NCBI GenBank assembly: GCA_036365145.1
Contig: JAEOAD010001413.1
Span: 496,001 to 560,000 of the forward strand
Length of the DNA: 64,000 nt
Direction: 5' to 3'
Source: Orientallactaga sibirica
Lineage: Eukaryota > Chordata > Mammalia > Rodentia > Dipodidae
A program made the position numbers and the translations under genes. This document shows, one piece after another, positions 57,849 to 64,000 of the stretch. Under the pieces are notes generated by a model. The model saw nothing but the letters and a program-made list of their open reading frames with translations, was not told where the DNA came from and ran no database searches. Positions within the stretch are counted from its first letter, which is position 1, and each line of letters opens with the position of its first letter.

Positions 57849-58518
57849 AAGAGACAACAGTGTTTTGGAATCTGCCCAACTCTGGCTCTACCTACCCTAG
57901 TTTTGGGCAGCAATGTACCCACCCACCCTAAGGCTGTTTTCCTAAACACAAAGGTCTGCAGTGGGTAAGTTAATCTGCCCTTGACAATGACCCATGAATG
58001 AAGCGATGTAGAAATGGACAGTTCAATAGGCCAAATGGTCCTGGGACTGGGTGACAGGGTTTTATCACTTAGATCTCAACTTATCCTGCAAGCACGCTAT
58101 CCACTGAGACAGCTCTCCAGTCCCTGTTGCTGTTTTCCTAAGAGCCCACCCCCATGTCTTTGATTCCTCTCTTGGCCTCGTTCAACTTCAAGCAGGGACA
58201 GAGCAGAACCCTGCAGATCAGGGTAAAGTGGGATGGGCCACACCTTCACTTAGTGGGGCTCTGAGGGTTTTTCTTTTTCCGCAGCATTGAGGATAGAACT
58301 GTTGTATGAAACATTTTCCAGGGAGATGCCTACAAGGGTTTGTCTCTCTCCACCACACATGACACCAAGGGCAGACTAAAGGAAGGGAGCTCCACCAAGG
58401 TTCAACCTTGTACATACTAATGAGATTATCGGGCTTCCTCATAGAGTATGGGTGAGGGGTTACTTAGAGGAACATGGAGACCCCAAAGTAACAAATGAGT
58501 AACAAAAAATTACATCCT
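57847..58518. other. Unique intergenic block
   Basis: No young SINE and no recognised gene. A degenerate SINE end is possible at about 58080-58120 (ccactgagacagctctccag). Confidence 0.45.
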
Positions 58519-58748
58519 GGGCTGGAGAAATGGCTCAGCCGTTAAAACATTTGCTTGCAAAGCCAAAGGATCCGGGTTCAGTTCCCCCAGTTACCCATGG
58601 AAAGCCAGATGCACAGGGTGGCGCATGCCTCTGGAGCTCCTTGGCAGCGGCTGGGGAGGCTCTTCTATGAGTGAACCTTAACAGAAACAATGCTGAGGGT
58701 CTCTCGTAGTAATCACAGCTGCTTTATAATGATTGTGTTGATCAGAGG
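58519..58748 (+). repeat. DIP SINE 5' part and short unique stretch
   Basis: DIP (+) from gggctggagaaatggctcag to about 58645, truncated. It is followed by about 100 bp of unique DNA. Confidence 0.7.
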
Positions 58749-58822
58749 ACTGTATCCCGCACGGCAATTCAGGGCCTCCCACAGGTTAGGCCAGCACTGT
58801 ACTGCTGAGCCACGCCCCTAGC
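58749..58822 (-). repeat. ID-like SINE at the end of array 4
   Basis: On the minus strand it reads gctaggggcgtggctcagca, then an ID-like 3' half with aggccctgaattgccgtgc. This is the ID 3' boundary of the inverted array, parallel to the ends of arrays 1 and 2. Confidence 0.6.
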
Positions 58823-59410
58823 TCCTCACTGGGGGATTCTAGGCAGGAGCTCTGCCACTGAGCCACGTCCCCAGCCCCTCACTGGGGGATTCTAGGCAGG
58901 AGCTCTGCCACTGAGCCACGCCCCCAGCCCCTCACTGGGGGATTCTAGGCAGGAGCTCTGCCACTGAGCCATGCCCCCCAGCCCCTCACTGGAGGATTCT
59001 AGACAGGGGCTCTACCACTGAGCCACACCCCCAACCCCTCACTGGGGGATTCTAGGCAGGAGTTCTACCACTGAGCCACGCCCCCAGCCCCTCACTGGGG
59101 GATTCTAGGCAGGAGCTCTACCACTGAGCCATACCCCAGCCCCTCACTGGGGGATTCTAGGCAGGAGCTCTACCACTGAGCCACGCCCCCAGCCCCTCAC
59201 TGGGGGATTCTAGGCAGGTGCTCTACCACTGAGCTACGCCCCCTGCCCCTCTCTGGGGGATTCTAGGCAGGTGCTTCACCACTGAGCCACACCCCAAGCT
59301 CCTCATTGGGGGATTCTAGACAGGTACTCTTACTGCTGAGCCATGCCACCAGACCTTTTCTGGGAGATTCTAGGGGAAGGTGGTCTACCACTGAGCCACG
59401 CCCCCAGTCC
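58823..59410 (-). repeat. Tandem array 4, about 11-12 inverted units of the ID-derived repeat
   Basis: Reverse-complement units with ctcactgggggattctaggc, then aggagctctgccactgagcc, acgcccccagcccc. The unit is the same as in arrays 1-3 but in the opposite orientation. The right-hand units (about 59230-59410) are more diverged. Confidence 0.9.
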
Positions 59411-60194
59411 TACATCTCTGCATGCTCTTTATTTGGAAGTCCTCCACTCCTTGCTGACTCAATGCAGTTTCAGTCAGCTCATATTCTTGCATGTGGATTT
59501 GCACCTTAAAAAAATTTTTTTTTCGAGGTAGGGTCTCACTCTAGCCCAGGCTGACCTGGAATTCACTATGTAGTCTCATGGTGGCCTTGAACTCACAGTG
59601 ATCCTCCTACCTCTGCCTCCCAAATGCTGGGATTAAAGGCACACACCCCCATGCCTAGCTCACAAAATTTACTTATTTATAAGATAGAGAGAATGGGCAC
59701 TGTAAACAAACTCCAGATACATGAGCCACCTTGTGCATCTGGTTTACGTGGGTCCTGTGGAATTGAACCTGGGAACTTTGGCTTTGCAGGCAAGTGCCTT
59801 AACCACTAAGCCATTCCTCCAGCCCATGGATTTGCACCTTTGTCTCCTGGAAGCTGCAGAGAGCCAGTCTCCGACCCTGAACCCACCCCCACGAGGGACC
59901 AGCCAGTTCCCCGCGACTGAATTTCCTTCTGTGGGAACAAGTCCATCTCTAGGGCTGGCTCAGATCGTCTTGGCTGGGGAGTGTGACTTCATCCTCCTGA
60001 GCTCCTTGGATGCTCCAGTGGGAACAGCAGGGCCTGAACTTGTCCGGAGACATTCTCCTCCAATTCCTATGGAAAGGGGGCCACCAGTCAGGCTGCACCC
60101 TGTTCCTTCCTCCCTTCCACATGCTGCACATGTTACCCTCCTTCCATCATGACTCAGAAGAGGGGAGGCAGCTACAAAGGTCACATGCTTTGGC
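59411..60194. repeat. B1, DIP and unique block
   Basis: 59411-59505 unique; B1 (-) about 59520-59660; DIP (-) about 59665-59825. 59826-60194 is unique, with open frames in several registers and no recognised product. Confidence 0.6.
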
Positions 60195-60290
60195 AGTACT
60201 TGTGTTGAAATCTTGGATCTGCCACTGTCGGGGCTGTTTGACCCTGGGTAAATTGTGAATTTTTCAAACCTAATTTCTCCTCCCCTCCTG
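60195..60290 (+). repeat. MIR SINE relic
   Basis: gaaatcttggatctgccact followed by tgaccctgggtaaattgtga matches the MIR core (cccggctctgccactta, gtgaccttgggcaagtta). Confidence 0.6.
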
Positions 60291-60402
60291 CCCTCCTCTC
60301 CTCCTCCCCTCCTCCGCCCTCCTTCCCTCCCTCCCTTCCTCCCTCCCTTCTTTCTCCCTTCCTTCTCTCCCTCTCTCTTTCTTCTCTTTTCTTTTCTTTT
60401 CC

Positions 60403-60466
<64 letters not shown>

Positions 60467-60484
60467 TTTCTTTCTTTCTTTCTG
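60291..60484. repeat. Pyrimidine-rich tract with (TTTC)n
   Basis: About 190 bp of almost pure C and T on the plus strand, grading from CCTCC to a (CTTT)n run at 60408-60483. Open frames across it are low-complexity. Confidence 0.88.
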
Positions 60485-61950
60485 TAGGGTTTTGCTCTAG
60501 CCCAGGCTGACCTGGAATTCACTATGTAGTCTCAGGGTGGTCTTGAACTCACGGTGATCCTCCTACCTCTCCCTCCTGAGTTCTGGGATCATTGTTCCAT
60601 TTTTAAGGCATAGATTGTTGCATTTTGGGCTGGTAGGAGCCCCTTCAAATTGACTCACGTGTCCTTAAAAAATTATTGTAAAGAAAAGTGGGGGGCTGGA
60701 GAAATGGCTTAGTGGTTAAGCGCTTGCCTGTGAAGCCTAAGGACCCTGGTTCGAGGCTCGATTCCCCAGGACCCACGTAAGCCAGATGCACAAGGGGGTG
60801 CATGCATCTGGAGTTCGTTTGCAGTGGCTGGAGGCCCTGGCGCATCCATTCTCTCTCTCTCTCTCTCTACCTGACTATTTCTGTATCTCTCTCTCAAATA
60901 AATAAAAAATAAAATATTAAAAAAAAAAGTGGGCGCTGGAGACATGGCTCAATGGGTAAGAGCACTTGTTATACAAACATGAAGACCTAAGTTCAATCAC
61001 CAGCACCCACATAAAAAGTCACATATGGGGATGGAGAGATGGCTTAGTTGTTAAGGCACTTGCCTGTGAAGCCCAAGGGCCTAGGTTCGATTCCCCGGAA
61101 CCCATGTTAGCTAGATGCACATGATGGCACAAGTGTCTGGAGTTCATGTGCAGTGGCTACAGGCCCTGGCATGCCCATTCTCTCTTTCTCTCAAATAAAT
61201 ATTTAAAAACCAGTAAAAGCCATGTGTGGTCATGAAAGCCTGTAACCCCTGTGCTGAGGAGGGCAGAGACGGGAGAACCACTGGGGCTCGCTGGTCAGCC
61301 TGACTGACTGAACAAGGAGCAGTTCCAACTTCCCTGACAGAACCTGTGTCAAGGAGACAAGGTGGAGGAGCAAGAGGAACATACACCACACACGCACAAA
61401 GACAGGTGTTAGGAGTGGTGACGCACACCTGCAATTCCAGCACTTGGGTTGTAGAGACAGGAGTATCAGGAATTCAAGGTCAACCTTGGCTACATAGATA
61501 GTTCCAGGCCAGCCTGGGCTACATGAGACCCTGTGTAAAAAAAAAAAAAAAAGATGAGTGCTGGAGAGATGGATTAGCAGTTAAGGCATTTGCCTGCAAA
61601 GCCTAAGGACCCACGTTTGACTCAAAACTCAAAGTGACGCAAGCACACAATGTCGCACATGCACACAAGGTGCTGCGTGCGTCTGGAGTTCAAATACAGT
61701 GGCTGGAGGTCCTGGAGTGCCAATTCTCTCTCTTGCTCTCTTGCTCTCACTCTCTCGCATTAAAAAGAAAAAAAAAACAGATGAAAGAGTAGGGCGTGGT
61801 GGCGCATGCCTTTAATCCCAGCACTCAAGAGATAGAGGTAGGAGGATCACTGTGAGTTTGAGGCCACCCTGAGACTACATAGTGAATTCCAGGTCAGCCT
61901 GTAATAGGGCAAGACCCTACCTCAACAAACCAAATAAAGAAAAGAAGGAT
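60485..61950. repeat. SINE cluster including a B4/RSINE1-like element
   Basis: B1 (-) about 60485-60590; DIP (+) about 60692-60900; a diverged B2-type head (+) about 60936-61015; DIP (+) about 61027-61205; B4/RSINE1-like (+) about 61215-61405; old B1 (+) about 61410-61550; DIP (+) about 61556-61765; B1 (+) about 61790-61935. Confidence 0.68.
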
Positions 61951-62898
61951 GAGAGAGAGGAGAGGAGAAGAGAGGAGAAAAGTGATACATTTTGGTTTAG
62001 AGTTTAGGAGTAAGAGGCGTAATGGCTCAATCTGATGATGGCCTTCTTGTTGGCAGTGTTGCAGGGTGACCCAGAACATGATGTGACAAGTCAGGGGAGC
62101 TCATGTCCTCTGTCTTTTTTAAATCCAGGACAGGCTGGCCTGGAATTCATAACCCTCCTGCCTCAGCCTCATAGTGCAAGATTACAGGCAGTCCCAACCA
62201 CACCCAGCAGTCAGACCCACATATGTGTGTGTCTCTGTGTGCACACGTACCTGCCATGACACGTGTGTGGAGGTTAAAGGACAACATCAGGGTGCCAGTG
62301 GTCACCTTTCATCTTGTCTGAGGCAGCATTTCTCTTGTTTGCCACTGGACTGGCTGGCGCATAAGCTTCAGGATTCTCCTGACTCCCCCTTCCGCTGGCA
62401 TGGGTGTGGGTGGGTTTCCAGATTTCCATCCAGCTTTGTGTAGATTTGGGGATATGAACTGGGATGATCAGGCTTGCATAGCAATTACTTTTTATTTTGT
62501 TTGTTTTTTAGAGGTAGGGTCTTGCCCTAGCCCAGGCTGACCTGGATGGAATTCACTAGGTAATCTCAGGGTGGCCTCAAACTCACAGCAATCCTCCTAC
62601 CTCTGCCTCTTGAGTGCACCACCATGCCCAGCACAGCAAGTGCTTTTAACCACTGCATCATCTATCTCCCCAGCTCCAGACCCACTTGTGACTCAGTCTC
62701 AAACTCATTCCAAGTGTTCAGCAAAGTTCAGATGTGACTGGTAAAGAAATAAACAACTCTTAGCTGGGCGTGGTGGCGCATGCCTTTATTCCCAGCACTC
62801 AGGAGGCAGAAGTTGGAGGATCACCATGAGTTCGAGGCCACCCTGAGAATACAGAGTGAATTCCAGGTCAGCCTGGATTAGAGTGAGACCCTGCCTGG

Positions 62899-62930
<32 letters not shown>

Positions 62931-63255
62931 AATAAACAACTCTTTTTAGAATCAGGCTGTGTATTACTTACAAAGATGGCAGAAGTAAGATTGGCAAAGG
63001 TGGGCTGGAGAGATGGCTTAGTGGTTAAGGCGTTTGCCTGCAAAGCCAAAGGACCCAGGTTTGATTCTCCAGGACCCACATTAGCCAGATGCACAAGGGG
63101 GCACACACGTCTGGAGTTTGTTTACACTGGCCAGAAGCCCTGGTGAGCCCGTTCTCTCTCTCTCCCTCTTTCTCTGTCAAATAAATAAATACATAAAAAT
63201 AAAATAAAAGATTGGCAAAGGTATGGGCTGTTTTGCTTCCTTGCTTGACAAGAAG
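61951..63255. repeat. Unique DNA and SINEs
   Basis: 61951-62115 unique; old B1 (-) about 62120-62215; 62216-62500 unique; B1 (-) about 62505-62640; B1 (+) about 62763-62900 with a poly(A) of about 28; DIP (+) about 63002-63210. Confidence 0.65.
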
Positions 63256-63879
63256 ACATCGAAACAGGAGGGGCTAGTCATTAGGTGTAGTAGCGGAGGC
63301 CTATAATTATAGCAATGGGGTGGCTGAGACAGGAGGGTTCCACTTTGAGGCCAACCTGGACTACACAGCAAGACCCTGACTCAAAACAAGACGAGGCTGG
63401 AGATGTGGCTCAGCTGACAGAGTGCTTGTCTAACATACCCAAAACCCCTGGGTTCTACATAAACTGGGGTGATGGCACACAGCTGGAACCCCAGTATTCA
63501 GTAGATGGAGGCAGGAGGATCAGATCAGTTTAAGGTCATTCTTGACTATATAGTGAGTTCCAGGTCAGTCTAGGCTAGATGAAACCCTAAACTTTTTTAC
63601 ACTTTTTTTTGTTGTTGTTGTTTAGAAGTAGGGTTTCACTCTAGCCCAGGCTGGCCTAGAATTCACTATGTAGTCTAAGGGTGGCCTTGAACTCATGGCA
63701 AGCCTCCTACCTCTGCTTCCCAAATGCTGGGATTAAAAGTGTGCACTATCACGCCCAGCTCCCCTCATCATTTTTGTGATAGGCTCTTAATATGAAGTTC
63801 AGGCTTGCCTGGAACTTGAGATCCTTCTGCCTCAGCCTCCTGAGTGTGGCAGCTGTGGGCCATCAATCCTGACTTGGCC

Positions 63880-63943
<64 letters not shown>

Positions 63944-64000
63944 TTGTTTGTTTTTTGTTTTTCGAGGTAGGGTTTCATAGTAGCTCAGGCTGAGCTGGAA
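63256..64000. repeat. Old B1/ID relics, B1 elements and terminal (CTTT)n
   Basis: Old B1 (+) about 63270-63395; ID-like (+) about 63396-63455; old B1 about 63460-63590; B1 (-) about 63620-63762; old B1 (-) about 63780-63850; (CTTT)n at 63882-63944; B1 (-) from about 63950, cut by the window end. Confidence 0.68.

Noticed and set aside
58140..60290. Search for 3' exons of SH2B2, the expected upstream neighbour
   Set aside because: No frame here resembles its SH2 domain or C terminus. The gene probably lies beyond position 64000.

Overview
This window is mammalian, and specifically rodent, nuclear DNA. It is dominated by two SINE families. One is a B1-type (7SL-derived) element that opens with gccgggcgtggtgg and carries ttaatcccagcactcggg. 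The other is a tRNA-derived element of the B2 superfamily that opens with gggctggagagatggctta and ends in a CT-rich stretch plus (AAAT)n. The second family matches what I know of the DIP elements of jerboas, so my best guess is a dipodid such as Jaculus. That species call is inference. There are no bacterial genes, CRISPR arrays or operons.

Two real protein genes are present, both on the minus strand and in the order known from mouse and human (PRKRIP1 then ORAI2). PRKRIP1 is complete: six coding exons between 49481 and 28723, all with GT-AG junctions and intact phase, giving a predicted 186-residue protein. Its CpG-rich promoter lies at about 49482-49640. ORAI2 is partial: a CpG-island promoter and probable noncoding exon 1 (about 19600-20450), and the first coding exon (12003-11779, residues 1-75). 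The remaining coding exon lies beyond position 1.

Layout: 1-11778 is ORAI2 intron, with two large tandem arrays of an approximately 52-bp unit inside a recent duplication of about 3.48 kb, followed by dense SINEs. 11779-12016 is the ORAI2 coding exon, with a 5S rRNA-derived pseudogene 26 bp upstream of its acceptor. 12156-19960 is ORAI2 intron 1. 19600-20450 is the ORAI2 CpG island. 20450-28430 is intergenic, with unique blocks and old L2/MIR relics. 28430-49640 is PRKRIP1. 49640-64000 is gene-free upstream DNA with SINEs, L1 3' ends, microsatellites, a strong CTCF-like motif at 56541 and an inverted fourth copy of the tandem array at 58823-59410.

The least expected structure is the tandem family. 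Its unit is the 5' half of an ID-type (tRNA-Ala-like) SINE, with the pol III A box preserved in most copies. It is amplified at four places in 64 kb, and three of the arrays still end or begin in recognisable ID sequence. Other notable items are a probable B1-L1 chimeric insertion with one outer target-site duplication, a nest of four SINE insertions at one target site, CTCF-like motifs carried by a DIP subfamily, and an interleaved B1/DIP mosaic that may be an assembly artefact. Repeat boundaries are read by eye and are approximate.
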